NCBI RefSeq assembly: GCF_042186555.1
Contig: NC_133334.1
Location: forward strand, 21,625,105 to 21,689,104
Direction of reading: 5' to 3'
DNA length: 64,000 bases
Source of the DNA: Aquarana catesbeiana
Taxonomy: Eukaryota; Chordata; Amphibia; Anura; Ranidae
The notes beneath the pieces were generated by a model, which did no database searches, was not told the DNA's origin, and saw only the letters and a list, made by a program, of their open reading frames with translations. Every line of letters begins with the position of its first letter. Within the stretch, counting starts at the first letter, position 1. A program made the position numbers and the translations under genes. Below, piece after piece: positions 32,976 through 44,059 of the stretch.

Positions 32976-33140
32976 TGGGGCTGATTTACTAAAACTGGAG
33001 AGTGCAAGCTCTGCATAGAAACCAATCAGCTTTCAAGTTTTATTGTCAAAGCTTAACTGAACAAGCTGAAGTTAGAAGCTGATTGGCTAATGTACAGCTG
33101 CACCAGATTCTAAATGCTCCAGTTTTGGTAAATCAACCCC
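32976..33140. mobile_element. Palindromic MITE, second copy of the 5301 family
   Basis: GGGGCTGATTTACTAAAACT ... TTTTGGTAAATCAACCCC are inverted; interior CCAATCAGCTTTCAAG and GAAGCTGATTGGC mirror each other. Confidence 0.8.
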
Positions 33141-33195
33141 AGTGCCTGCCAGATCCATGTCCTCCGTCATGGGAGGAGGAAGCACTTGGTATTTT

Positions 33196-34311
33196 GTGCG
33201 GTTCCTTTCGTTCCCAAATTAACATTCGGACGAATTCTCGTTATTCGGAGATTCGGATATATTCGAATACCCGAATTACAATCTAAACTAATTTTACCGA
33301 ATGCTCCGAAATTAAATTCGGACTGAAATTCGAATCGAATTTTACATCAAACTTCAGTCGAATTCTAACTACACATATTGCTGAAGTCAAAGACTGTGTG
33401 TGTTATTAGAGAAGCATTTCGAAATAATGCTGTTTTAGTTAAGCCAAAGGTGATTTAAAGAGTCATTGTAATCATTTGATGAATATTTTTCTTTTGTTTG
33501 TTCACTTTGCCACATTGGAATCGGAAAAAAACGAAAGTTTTCGAAAGTAAGGATGAAAATTCGAAAACTCGAAAATTCGAAAATCAGAAACTAAGAAACT
33601 AACTAATAATAACTTAACTATTACTAACTATTAAATTATAGGTATTGGAATTTCCTTTCAAATTTGGCTGTTAGAGAATGTAACGAATACGAATTTATCC
33701 GAAGTTACGAATTATCCAAAATAACGAATGCGGTATCTAAACGAATAGAACGTAACAAATTAATAATAATAAATAATAAAAACTTCAGATAAATTCGTAT
33801 TCGTTACGTTCACTAACAGCCAAATTTGAAAGGAAGTTCCAAAACCTATAATGTAATAGTTAGTTATTATTAGTTAGTAATTTGATATTTCGGCTTTTCG
33901 TTCTTTCGAATTTTCAGAATTTCTTTCTTATTTTAGTTTTTTCGAATTTTCGGTTTTTCGAATTTACAAATTTAGATCATAAGGAATGACCCGAAAAACG
34001 AACAAAAAACGAATGAAACGAAAACGAACACATTTTTCGGCAGTGCACATGTCTAGTTCATATGTGTGTGTAAAAAAACTACTCACAAATGTATGGAAGA
34101 AAACTCGCAATACAATAAGATTTGAAATTTATCGATTCAAACGTTTTGAATCGAAAAAAAAAAACGGGTAAATTAAAAAAAAAATCTAAAAAATTCGGAA
34201 TACGAATCCTGAATACGAATTGAACAAATCAACCAAATTTAACAAAACTAAATAATTAGATTAACGAATCGAAACGAAACTAAACACATTTTTTTGTCAT
34301 ACACATGTCTA
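33196..34311. mobile_element. AT-rich hAT-like foldback pair, nested
   Basis: The outer element lies between GTATTTT at 33189-33195 and again at 34312-34318. Its left end lacks the first bases of the TAGACATGTGC terminus, while the right end ACACATGTCTA is intact. Inside (about 33545-34056) is a second copy with right end GTGCACATGTCTA. TTCG/CGAA motifs run throughout, mirrored around AACGTAACAAATTAATAATA. Confidence 0.65.
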
Positions 34312-34339
34312 GTATTTTATGCAGGCTGTGACAACAAAA

Positions 34340-34479
34340 AAAAGGAGCTATGAAAGGTGAAGATTTTGGGGTTGGGGTGGGCAGCTTTGCTCTGAATGGC
34401 TGCCGAACTCGTGCTGCAGCAGGCATTCCACAAGCATTACAGTCACCCAGTGACCCAGTGTAGAACTCAATTCCCAGAA
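34340..34479. other. Short unique spacer
   Basis: Nothing recognised; GC content is near average. Confidence 0.25.
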
Positions 34480-34565
34480 TGTTTTAAGCCCTGAAGAAAG
34501 GGGACCCTTGCAACCCCTGAAACGCGTTGCCTTTCTTATTTCATTGATCATCTATTAACATTATG
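34480..34565 (+). repeat. Dispersed GAAACGCGT repeat, copy 3 (short)
   Basis: TTTTAAGCCCTGAAGAAAGG then CCCCTGAAACGCGTTGCC. GGGGACCC and the following ...CCCC can pair to form a small stem before the conserved core. Confidence 0.6.
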
Positions 34566-34944
34566 GACTCTATGACCATCGGTTAGCCTGTTAGAACACA
34601 TGGGCTGCCCTACACGCGACAAGCAGAGATGCACAGAAAGCGCACAGAAACACGCACACACCTGCATGGTGCGAACAGAGCAGAGCAGCAAACCACAACA
34701 CATAAAGAATTCATATGCATGCATGATGGTGCGATGCAGTGCAGGTGCGTTTGTTTATTATTTACAGTTTATATGCATTAGAATGAATAGCAATGCACTG
34801 CAACGCACACACACAGCACCAGTGGCGGCCTGTCAATAAGGGGTGCAGGGCCACCGCCCCCCCCCCCCCAGAGTTTTAACATGTTAAAACTGTTAGTCAA
34901 TCATATATATTCTCATTTATTAAAAAATAAAAAACATAAAAAAT
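34566..34944. other. MITE remnant and C-run
   Basis: GGGCTGCCCTACACGCGAC to GGTGCGAACAGAGC is the GTTCGCAC-type remnant (compare 5880-6000). A C-run lies at 34856-34869. No gene. Confidence 0.4.
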
Positions 34945-34952
34945 GTTCATAT

Positions 34953-35435
34953 TAGACATGTGCAATTTGTTTCGTTCTGAATTAGTTTCGACAAATTCGT
35001 TAATTCGGGAATATCTGAATTAACGAAAACCCGTTCAACAACTTTTTCCGAATATTCATAAATTCCAATATTCCTAAATTCAAATATTCAAGAATTCAAA
35101 ATTCGGTAATTCGAAAATCTGAAAATTCAAAAATCTGAAAATAAGAACGAAAATTCAAAAGAACAAAAAATCCGAAAATAAGAACGAACATTTTGAAAAC
35201 CCGAAATTTCCAAAATCTGAAATAATAACTAACTAATAATAACTTAATTATTACTAACTATTAAATTATAGGTATTGGAATTTCCTTTCAAATTTAGCTG
35301 TTAGAGAACATAACGAATACGAATTTATCCGAAGTTACGAAGTATACGAAATAACGAATGCCGTATCTAAATGAATAGAACGTAACTAATTAATAATAAT
35401 AAATAACAATAATAATAAAAATAATAACTAATAAC

Positions 35436-35470
<35 letters not shown>

Positions 35471-35827
35471 TCATTACGTTCCATTTGTTTAGATGCCTCG
35501 TTCGTTATTTGGGATAATTCGTAACTTCAGATAAATTCGTATTTGTTACGTTCACTAACAGCCAAATTTGAAAGGAAGTTCCAAAACCTATAATTTAATA
35601 GTTAGTTATTATTAGTTAGTTATTGATTTGAATTTTCAGATTTTCGTTCTTATGAATTTTCAGAATTTCTTTCTTATTTTCGGATTTTCACATTTCGGAA
35701 TTTTTGAATTTACGAATTTACTAATTTTCGAATTTACAAATTTAGATCATAAGGAATGACCCAAAAAACGAAAAAAAAAAAAAAACGAATAAAGCGAAGA
35801 CAAATTTTTCGGCAGTGCACATGTCTA
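34953..35827. mobile_element. AT-rich hAT-like foldback with exact 8-bp duplication
   Basis: TAGACATGTGCAATTTG and CGGCAGTGCACATGTCTA are inverted ends, flanked by GTTCATAT at 34945-34952 and 35828-35835 (8 of 8). The interior folds back: GTATTGGAATTTCCTTTCAA mirrors TTTGAAAGGAAGTTCC. Contains (TAA)n/(TTA)n near the centre. Confidence 0.92.
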
Positions 35828-36134
35828 GTTCATATGTGTGTGTGGCGGGGCGCAACACAAATGAGTGTCTATTAGGTCAGTAAAGTTTTGAAAAGCATGT
35901 GATCAAATGCTGAGCTCTAATTGGCTTGCTTTAGATTGTCCTCAGGGTGCAGAGCACTGTGCCCCGAACCCTCCCACTTATGATTTTAGCAAATCAATAT
36001 TCGTCATTGCGTCACTTCCGGTTTTCGGGCTCCTTGTCCCATGGAACACAAATCGTCCTCTGGTATATGCGGACCTGGAAAGGGGAGCGCCCCCCCAATA
36101 ATGTTTCGCACCAGCCACCACTGCACACCACACA

Positions 36135-36578
36135 TTAAAGTGGGAGTAAACTCCCATGCATGACTTTTACCTATGGGCAGGCATATAATTTGGCTTTCTT
36201 ATAGGTACAGTAAATATCTCCTAAACGTGTGCCGTTTAGGAGACATTTGCTTTTGATGCAGTCGGGGATGTCATCCGCGCATGCGCTCTGGAGGAACGAC
36301 ATACCCGTGCCGTTCCTTTAGAGTCATGTGCCATTAACAGCGGCTTCCGGAGTGATATCATCGCGGTTCCAGCCACTCACACAGCCGGAGTCTGCAAAAC
36401 CAGAAGGAAGACCGGGTGAAGATGGAAGCGCCTTTAGCGGTGACACAGCGCACCGCTGGAGGGCTTTGTTCTAAGATAAGTTTCACATAATGTGCTAGTA
36501 TGCGATGCATACTAGCACATTATGGCTTTACCTTGCAGGATCTAAAAAAAATAAAACAGCGGTTTACTACCACTTTAA
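36135..36578. mobile_element. TTAA-ended MITE with two perfect hairpins
   Basis: TTAAAGTGGGAGTAAACTCC and GGTTTACTACCACTTTAA are inverted; 444 bp. Internal hairpins: TCTCCTAAACG with an 11-bp stem (36217-36243), and an 18-bp perfect stem with a 3-nt loop (36486-36524, left arm CATAATGTGCTAGTATGC). Confidence 0.9.
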
Positions 36579-37019
36579 CGCGCACAGTCTTTACTGTGTA
36601 TAGATGCATATCTGGCCTCAAAGTTGCAGCGTTCCTGGGCAGCATTAGCAGCTAACTAGAAGATTTGATCTATTGCCTAGCGAGGCCGCAGCCTGTGTAG
36701 GTGATGAAGATAATCGATGTGGAGGAGTCAGTGCATCAATGTGCCCATATGCTTTCACGAGCAATTTTCTAGAAGTTAGTAAAAATAAATCCTGATTTCA
36801 GCTACATCCTGCCAAGCCTGCTATATTTTACAGGAACAGCAGGACATAGAAAATGATGCTTGATTACGCTGATAATGTACAAGTGTGGGCTGAAAATTGG
36901 TGAATGTAACTTTCCATTTAAAGTCAATGTACTGTACGCACATTATAGAATTCACAAATTAACCAAAGAGGTATACAAAAATGAAAAAAAAAAAAAAAAT
37001 TAAAGGTTATTTAGCGGTG
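36579..37019. other. Low-repeat spacer
   Basis: No repeat family recognised except a poly-A run at 36983-36999. TAAT-type homeodomain cores and mixed composition leave room for a conserved non-coding element, but nothing here proves one. Confidence 0.3.
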
Positions 37020-37560
37020 AGTGTTTGTGTTAGGAGGGGGGATTGGGTGGGAGAATTTATGCTAGGAGGGGGATTTGGGGGGAGGATTTGTGCTGGGGAT
37101 GGGGATTGGTGGGGGGGTGTGCTAAAAGGGGCGATTTTTTTGGGGGGGGGGTTCTAGGATGGGGTAATTAGGGTAGTCCCTCCTTACATCGGGTGCCCCC
37201 AACAGAGTCCCTCCTTACTTCAGGTGTGCCCAGAGGAGTCCCTCCTTATATCAGGTGCTCCCAGCAGAGTCCCTCCTTACATCAGGTGCCCCCAGCGGAG
37301 TCCCTTCTTACATCAGGTGCCCCCAGCGGAGTCCCTACTTACATCAGGTGCCCCCAGCGGAGTCCCTCTTTACATCAGGTGCCCCCCAGTGGAGTCCCTT
37401 CTTACATCTTAGGTGCCCCAGCAGAGTCCTTCCTTATATCAGGTGCCCCAGCAGAGTCCCTCCTTACATCAGGTGCCCCCAGCGGAGTCCCTCCTTACAT
37501 CAGGTGCCCCCAGTAGATTCCCAGCTTACATCAGGTGCCCCCGGTAGAGTCCCTTGGCTC
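37020..37560. repeat. G-rich degenerate run then 31-bp tandem array
   Basis: 37020-37165 has GGGGGATT units of about 34 bp. 37165-37560 has about 12 copies of a 31-bp unit with GAGTCCCTCCTTACATCAGG followed by TGCCCCCAGCG. Single-base length changes break the frame between units. Confidence 0.92.
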
Positions 37561-37852
37561 TGCCTCTCGTCAGACACAGACTGGCAGCAGGCCACGGGGC
37601 GGAGGGTTGGCGGCAGAGCCATGTGTCTTTACAGGTCTCTTTTCCCGTGTGTTTAGTGGAGGGGGGGCTCCGGTCCGTACAGCTAACCGGCTTCAGTGTA
37701 CAAGCGAATTGTCTACTTGTACACTGAAGAGAGAAGCCAATTGACTGGACGGATCGGAGGCCCCGAATTAGGACTGTTGGCAAGTATGTGAGTGGCAGGT
37801 AATTAACCTACAGCTGAGCAGCTTCTGAGCACTGAAAGAAAAGAACTGCTCG

Positions 37853-38318
37853 TTAAAGAGGACCTTCAGTCATTTTTTTCAACTTTCCATCTATTAAATC
37901 TTCTGTCCTTTTTGTTTTACCTTTGGATAGTAAAACATTTTTTTTGCCAGTAAATACTTTATAGAGCCCACTTCCTGTTTTTTGTCTGTAAAAAAAACCT
38001 TAGGCTTATTAAATCGTACATAGCTCTCTCTCTCTCACGCTCGTCAAAGTTTGCCAGGAAGGGAGGGGGGGATGAGTCATAAGAGGACCAATGAGAGCTG
38101 CAGAGCTGGAGGTGTGCCTCTGTGTGTCTTTATAAATCCAGGAAGTGAACAGGCAGCAGCTTCAGCTGCCCGCAGTTAAAATGGATGTAGCCAGACTCAG
38201 TGGAGGGAGATTTCTGCAGTATATATGAAATAGTATGTAAAGTGGTTGGAGGGAAGCTTCAGAATGGCAAAGATGTTTTTATCACAAGTTATGTGAGCAG
38301 ACTACAGTTCATCTTTAA
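37853..38318. mobile_element. TTAA-ended MITE (TTAAAGAGGACCTTCAGTC)
   Basis: TTAAAGAGGACCTTCAGTC and GACTACAGTTCATCTTTAA are inverted, with TTAA at 37853-37856 and 38315-38318. It directly abuts the LTR-like element on the right. Confidence 0.8.
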
Positions 38319-38871
38319 GTAGCAGGAGCCCAGCCCTGACACTAGAATCCTTCACTTGGGTCTGTACTCACAATGTCCCTGGATGCTTGGATACCTCCTT
38401 CCAATATCAGAGAGACAAAATTACTGAAAATCCCTTGATTGGCTTCAGAGATTTTGGCAGAACAGGCCCCACCAGCTCTGCCACAGCTGTAACCTCGATG
38501 AGCACAGGTAGAATTTTCAGCTGGGCTGCCCAGAGGGGCAGCAGCCCTTCAGGCTAGGAACCTCTCCTACTGGACAAGAACAGGGCTTCCTCAAGCCCCA
38601 GGCTATTTATGCACTCCCCAGCCACCTTCCGGGCACACTCCCCCCAGGGATTGGCTGAGATTTCATAAATATTTAGACTGCTGATTTGCCTCCTCCCAGC
38701 CCACTATATTCTGGAATCCACCCAGAAGACAGGGGGGGGGGCAATCAAACCTGCAGCCTGGGGAGTCCAGAACAGCCCAAAGCAATCACAAGCTGCTCCA
38801 CTGGTTACAATGGAGCCAAAAAGAGCTAAATGACTTACTTTTCCAAGCAACCTGTTCAGGAGGGTCCTACA
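38319..38871 (-). mobile_element. LTR-like element, copy A (minus orientation)
   Basis: Read on the minus strand it starts TGTAGGACCCTCCTGAACAG and ends CTCCTGCTAC. It matches, as reverse complement, 63616-64000 (shared CAGGTTGCTTGG / TAGGTTGCTAGG, TTGTGATTGCTTTGGGCTGT, and AGCCTGAAGGGC). A TATA-like GCATAAATAGCC lies on the minus strand near 38610. Solo-LTR status is inference; no coding interior. Confidence 0.55.
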
Positions 38872-39486
38872 TTTAGTATAAAAATAAAGAATTAAAACAG
38901 GGCGGCATTTTTAGAAAAAAATAAACTGTAGTCCGGCTGCATTAGAAGACATGTTCTTTATGGCTGTAGTAGGAAGGTGTTTCCCCCAGAAACTGGGATT
39001 GATCTGTATTATCCAGTATCGGTGCTATTAGCAAACATCCCCGTCAACCAGTTACAGCCCAAGTGTCCCGGCAAGCCTGCTGGCCTTAGATGGATTATCT
39101 TTGGTAACATTGTAATTATAAGGTATTTACAATGTTACTTTTTGACAGGCGATTGTGTTCTGTATCCCTGAAGACAATGAGCATAAATCTTCCCTTGAGG
39201 TCACAGAAGTTTCCAGACAAATCCGTGTCAATTAGCCAAAAAACTCAACACTAAATCCAATAATTAGAAAAAAAAACCATCAAAGATGCAACAGAGATTC
39301 CCAGCCCTGAATGATGAGATTAAAGTGAAACTCCGCAGAAAAACTCTCCCCTTGAGATCAACTATATTGCAGAGATTTTTTTTTTTTAAATGTTAGGACT
39401 CATGCACACAGGACGTCAAAAAATGCTACTTTTACAGACATTTTTTTTTCTGTCTCAAAACGCCCCTCTATGTTTGTCAATACCAG
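38872..39486. other. Low-repeat spacer with hairpin
   Basis: 39000-39240 is free of recognised repeats and holds a perfect 12-bp inverted repeat at 39104-39138. T-runs occur at 39376-39387. No gene is seen. Confidence 0.35.
39104..39138. other. Perfect 12-bp inverted repeat
   Basis: GTAACATTGTAA (39104-39115) and TTACAATGTTAC (39127-39138) with an 11-nt loop. It lies in non-repetitive DNA rather than inside a MITE. Confidence 0.85.
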
Positions 39487-39631
39487 GGGTAGGCAGCCTG
39501 GGGCCCTCCAGCTGTTGTGGAACTACATTTCCCACGAGGCATTGCAAGGCTGGCAGTGACAATTACTCCCAGAGGCATGATGGGACTTTTAGTTCTGCAA
39601 CAGCTGTAGGGGCCCCAGGTTGCCTCCCCAA
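39487..39631. mobile_element. Palindromic MITE (CCAGCTGTTGTGGAACTAC)
   Basis: GGGTAGGCAGCCTGGGGCCC ... GGGGCCCCAGGTTGCCTCCC are inverted, with CAGCTGTTGTGGAACTACA mirrored by GTTCTGCAACAGCTG. A classic short anuran palindromic repeat. Confidence 0.85.
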
Positions 39632-40210
39632 CTGTAGAGTTAATTTACTAAAGGCAAATAGACTGTGCACACAGAGCTTATTAAAATTAGATGAAGATTC
39701 AGTTTGCAAAGAATACCCAATCACATGCAAGGGGGAAAAAAAAAAAAAACCACAGCATTTTAGTATTTTTGCTTGCACATGATTGGATGATGGAAGTCAG
39801 AAGAGCTCCCCTCATTTACTAAGCTCTGGCAGTGGCGTTGCTATGGGGGTGCGGGGGGTTCGGCCCACACCAGGTGACACCTGCCAGAGGGGTGACACCG
39901 GGGCCGCCGCTAAATACTTTAGCTTGCAGCAGAGCGGTGCGAGGAGGGCATTCAGCCATGCAGGAGATGCCTATAACACTCCCCAGCTGTCACTCAGGGT
40001 CCGATCTCCAATATCTCCCCAGGCAGCCGTTGTAGGTGGGCGGAGCTGTGGGTGTGGCCGCCTCATCCACTCCTCCCACAGACCCGTTCACGCTGATCCC
40101 ACAGCGTGAGGTGAGGAAACAGCAGCCGCTCCCACCCGCCAGGGTCTTCATCTGCAAGCATGAGGTATGCTATAAGTTACTGCACAGCACACTGTCGCTA
40201 CATAGAGTCC
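39632..40210. other. Repeat fragments before the 21-bp array
   Basis: TTAATTTACTAAAGGCAAAT to CTCATTTACTAAGC (about 39640-39826) is a degraded relative of the 5301 family. 39830-39905 (GCAGTGGCGTTGCTATGGGG) and the sequence up to 40210 look like part of a larger dispersed repeat. No gene. Confidence 0.4.
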
Positions 40211-40945
40211 AAACCTGCCTTGTACCACCCCAACCTGCCCTGTATCACCCCCAACCTGCCCTGTACCACCCCCAACCTGCCCTGTGCCACCCCCAACCTG
40301 CCATGTACCACCCCCAACCTGCCATGTACCACCCCCAACCTGCCCTGTACCACCCCAACCTGCCCTGTACCACCCCCAACCTGCCCTGTACCACCCCCAA
40401 CCTGCCCTGTGCCACCCCCAACCTGCCATGTATCACCCCCAACCTGCCCTGTACCATCCCAACCTGCCCTGTACCACCCCCAACCTGCCCTGTGCCACCC
40501 CCAACCTGCCATGTACAAACCCCAACCTGACCTGTACCACCCCAACCTGCCCTGTACCACCCCCAACCTGCCCTGTGCCACCCCAACCTGCCCTGTACCA
40601 CCACCAACCTGCCCTGTGCCACCCTAACCTGCCCTGTATCACCCCCAACTTGCCTTGTACCACCCCCAACCTGCCCTGTACCACCCCCAACCTGACCTGT
40701 ACCACCCCAACCTGCCCTGTACCACCCCCAACCTGCCCTGTGCCACCCCAACCTGCCCTGTACCACCCCCAACCTGCCCTGTGCCACCCTAACCTGCCCT
40801 GTATCACCCCCAACTTGCCTTGTACCACCCCCAACCTGCCCTGTACCACCCCCAACCTGACCTGTACCACCCCAACCTGCCCTGTGCCACCCCAACCTGC
40901 CCTGTACCACCCCCAACCTGCCCTGTACCACCCCCAACCTGCCAT
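40211..40945. repeat. 20-21 bp tandem array (CCTGCCCTGTACCACCCCCA)
   Basis: About 35 copies with TACC, TGCC and TATC variants. Most units are 21 bp, some 20, so several long frames open on both strands by chance. A higher-order block of about 170 bp recurs (compare 40516-40690 with 40690-40865). The array is followed by GTCAAGTGGTTAA (40977-40989), a TTAACCACTTG-family right end. Confidence 0.95.
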
Positions 40946-41121
40946 TATACCACTCTATACTACCCTAACGATCGCGTCAAGTGGTTAATATAGCATTAAA
41001 ATATTTACTTAACAAGGCAGTAATGATGTGTACAGTGCCTATAGTAGCCAATTATATTTTATCATCCTTATGTTAGTTATCACAGTCAGATTAGTGAAAC
41101 ATGCTTTAGGTTCATATTGTT

Positions 41122-41324
41122 AAAGTTGTTGTTGTTAATATTTATTTTTGTAACTTAATTCTGCGTAAAACATTTAACAATGTAATTTCATGAGATAATT
41201 TACATGGGCGCGTTTAGGGGCAGAACTGGGACGGGGCAGGGTAGGGGTTGGGCGGGGCAACTGGTGGCGAGTAACTCTTAAGGCCTGGCTAGTAGCTCAG
41301 GACTTGACATTTTGAAATGGAGAA
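41122..41324. mobile_element. Fragment of the hAT-like family seen at 2076
   Basis: CATTTAACAATGT, TTTCATGAGATAA, GGGTAGGGGTTGGGCGGGGC and AACTGGTGGCGA match 2500-2600 in order, and it ends GGACTTGACATTTTGAA. The left end is not present. Confidence 0.75.
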
Positions 41325-41334
41325 ATTACACATT

Positions 41335-42000
41335 TAGAAATGAAGAGGCTTCACACCCCAAAAGAATTGCAAAAAGGAAAAATTCCCCCAAGGGTTTTTT
41401 AGCAGCAAAAAGGGGTAGCCATCGTCATTAGCTACAGACAATGAATAAGGTGCCAATATAACTAAGGCCTTACATACCTAAAAAAAGATTCCTGTGCGCC
41501 CAGGCATGCGGCTTGGACATGAGAAGTGCCCTTGACATTAATGAATCTATCATGTTTTGCGTATTTGTCCATTTAGTCAGCCAGTGATAACAATAGACAA
41601 GCAGAGATTGGCGAGAGCCTAATGGCGTTCTTTTCTGCTGGCCCATCTGTTTCATTAGACACTCACCGTGCATAACTGGCCTTACTGCACGCTGATTGCT
41701 CGGCAATTACTGAAATGTATTCTTCCAGCTCTCCCATAGACAGGCAGGGATATTAGCTTTGTTTTGTATAACGAAGGATTAAACGCTCCGATATGACGCA
41801 ATGGTTTCCAATGTTAGCACGCTCCACGTTTAATTTGTGCGTACAATGGCGAGGTCGAGCACAAGTGATTTGCACAGGGCTGAATGTTTAACTAGCGATG
41901 AAAGCCTGCGTACCTCCATGACTTAGTCATTCTAAAAATAGAAGATACAAAGAACTTACTAAGACAGGCTCATCGTTATCTGTTGTCACATCGGACCCGG
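41335..42000. other. Low-repeat block, candidate conserved non-coding element
   Basis: No homopolymer, tandem or MITE signature from about 41400 to 41990. It contains clustered TAAT/ATTA cores (for example ACATTAATGAATC, GATAACAATAGAC) typical of developmental enhancers. No frame is credible. Conservation cannot be judged from one sequence, so this is a pointer, not a call. Confidence 0.3.
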
Positions 42001-42221
42001 TGCCTATACAGAAAACCTGTACCGGCAGAAATATAGAAGCTGTCATTGCTGACGTCTGATAATTGTACATCCCTGATGGTCATGCTTATCCAATGGCTTC
42101 AGCATACTCCCAGTGTGCTGACCTGGATCCAGTATGCAGAACAGAAATTCCAACTACACTCTGACTCTCTAATCTGCATGGTTTACTAGGTCAGTGACTC
42201 ATAAAGTGGACTAGTAGTGCT

Positions 42222-42690
42222 ACCCCTGCAAGAGCCACTTGGTACCTTGGGTCTTTTTTTGGGGGGGGGGGCAGCAAACTACCCCCCGCCCGCTCTAGGT
42301 CGGTCAGTCGGCACTTACCCCATGGGCGGCGACTCCTGTGTCTTCTTCTCCTCTTCTGCAACACGGCGGCTTCCGCCGTGCGTCTCCTCCTAGGCGTCCA
42401 ATAGGATTGCCTGTCCTTCCAGCCAATTGGGTGACAGGTCCCGCTTCCTGATCAGCCAGGAGGAGGATCAGTGTGGCAATAGCAAATATTCATTCGCTAT
42501 TGTCACACAACTGGATGGGCTTCAGTCGCAGTGCTCTGTGCCCGAGCCTACTCTTTTTTGACGCTTATTAGAGCCTCTGGCTCTAATCAGGTGCTTCAAA
42601 CCCCCCCCCCATTGGAATACATTGTCTGGCGCCCTGCATGTAGATCAGGGGGACGCATGGATGGGGGGGCTGCACCTCTAATGGACGGGC
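42222..42690. repeat. Dispersed repeat (GAGCCTCTGGCTCTAATCAG)
   Basis: Shares GCTATTGTCACACAACT, GAGCCTCTGGCTCTAATCA, CCCATTGGAATAC and GGCGCCCTGCATGTAGATCA with 50572-50950. GAGCC...GGCTC makes a local stem. A G-run lies at 42261-42270. Confidence 0.75.
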
Positions 42691-43592
42691 CGCCGCTGTT
42701 CTCTGTCACGACTCTTGAAGCTGTTCGGTTCCCACGGACACACCTGGTTGCAGGTTACTCACACCTGTGTAAGTGAAGCATAAATATTTTACTGCTCTGT
42801 GATAGTACACAGAAAATAGACCACAAACAACCTGGGGGTTAATATGGTGGATGTATTTTTGAAGCGTAAGCAAAAACAATGCATAGAACACATACTGTAA
42901 ACAAGACAACAGAATTTGTTAGGTTAACTGATGGGAATATGAGCCTCACCTTCGGTCACTGACCTTCGCTGCAATAAGGTCCACACAGTATTAGTAAGAA
43001 TAGCATCAACTATGAATGGCATAAAATAAATCTCACTGTAATCCTTAGCAATAGCTACTCAAACAATGTTCCTGAGTGCACTCAACACATGGAGCCCTAT
43101 TAGTGAGGGCCACATGCAATCCTGACTAAGGTGTACCCCTGGAACCACCTTCAAAGTATCTGGTACCTTTTTGTCAGTGTTGGCCGGCTTTCGTTGGGGC
43201 CGTTCTGTGGGGTGGTGCATTTGAAGGTATCTCTTAAAGGCTATCCGCAGTAATAAGATTGGTCACTATGGCATTAACTGGGGGTAATAAAGAGTTAAGC
43301 TTAGTGGTTCTGCTCACCACTCCTGGTACAATGGATCAGGTCCAGTACGGTCGGGATGGGCAGAGGGCTATGGATGGGTGGATTGCTACATGTTTCAGCT
43401 TGAGAAAGGGTACGGGGCCCTTGAAATACGTAGCTGTTTGCCCATACTGTAGACATTAATGGTATCTATTGGGAGTTGAACGAGGGACGTCTGTAGACGC
43501 CGCTGGTGTTTCTCTATCTCTCCGGTCCGGCTCTACTGGAAGTGGCTTATATCCGAGCAGCCTATCTGCAACCTTACCATCAGCTGCACAGT
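42691..43592. other. Low-repeat spacer
   Basis: Apart from the short repeat at 43386-43470 I see no family. No gene is recognised; scattered TAAT cores only. Confidence 0.3.
43386..43470 (+). repeat. Decayed GAAACGCGT-family copy 4
   Basis: AGCTTGAGAAAGGGTACGGG then CCCTTGAAATACGTAGC, which follows the layout of 34480 (GAAGAAAGGGGACCC ... CCTGAAACGCGT). Confidence 0.45.
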
Positions 43593-43740
43593 TCACTGGC
43601 TGGATCTCCGGATAAAACTAAAAGAAAGGAAGCCTAAAAAAATGCAATATATTAAATGTGTGCTTTTGGGTTTAATACCGCTTTAAGATATTTGTAACAT
43701 ATTTCTCCATAAAATGTTTTTAACACTGTCTTTTTTTTTC
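43593..43740. repeat. Dispersed fragment shared with 11285-11395
   Basis: CACTGGCTGGATCTCCGG, AAGAAAGGAAGCCTAAAAAA and TTTTGGGTTTAATACCGC match the earlier fragment in order. Confidence 0.55.
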
Positions 43741-44059
43741 TTTTTTTTTTTTCACTCAAAACACTTTCTGATAGCAGCAATAATAACAATCACCTACAAC
43801 ATCATTAATCCTTATCACCTGCTGGAACATTGTGAACACTCCCCGAAACGAAGGGGATTGACAGAGAGCGAACAATGAGCTGTCACTAAAGTCGCCGAGA
43901 CACACAGGTATCCCCATATAAAGGGCCTGGGTAGACGTTCAATTACAAATAAGTATTTAAATAGTAAGTGATGGATTCTAATTGAACCCGCATGACATAA
44001 TCCCAGGAGACTTTGAAGGGGTCTTGTCTGAACTGAACAGGATGGATTGTTATGGGCTT

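Noticed and set aside
36486..36524. microRNA precursor
   Set aside because: The 18-bp stem with a 3-nt loop is too short for a Drosha/Dicer substrate, and it lies in a MITE.
40148..40988. Gly/Trp- and Pro/Cys-rich proteins of up to 234 residues
   Set aside because: They come from the 21-bp array read in different frames on both strands.
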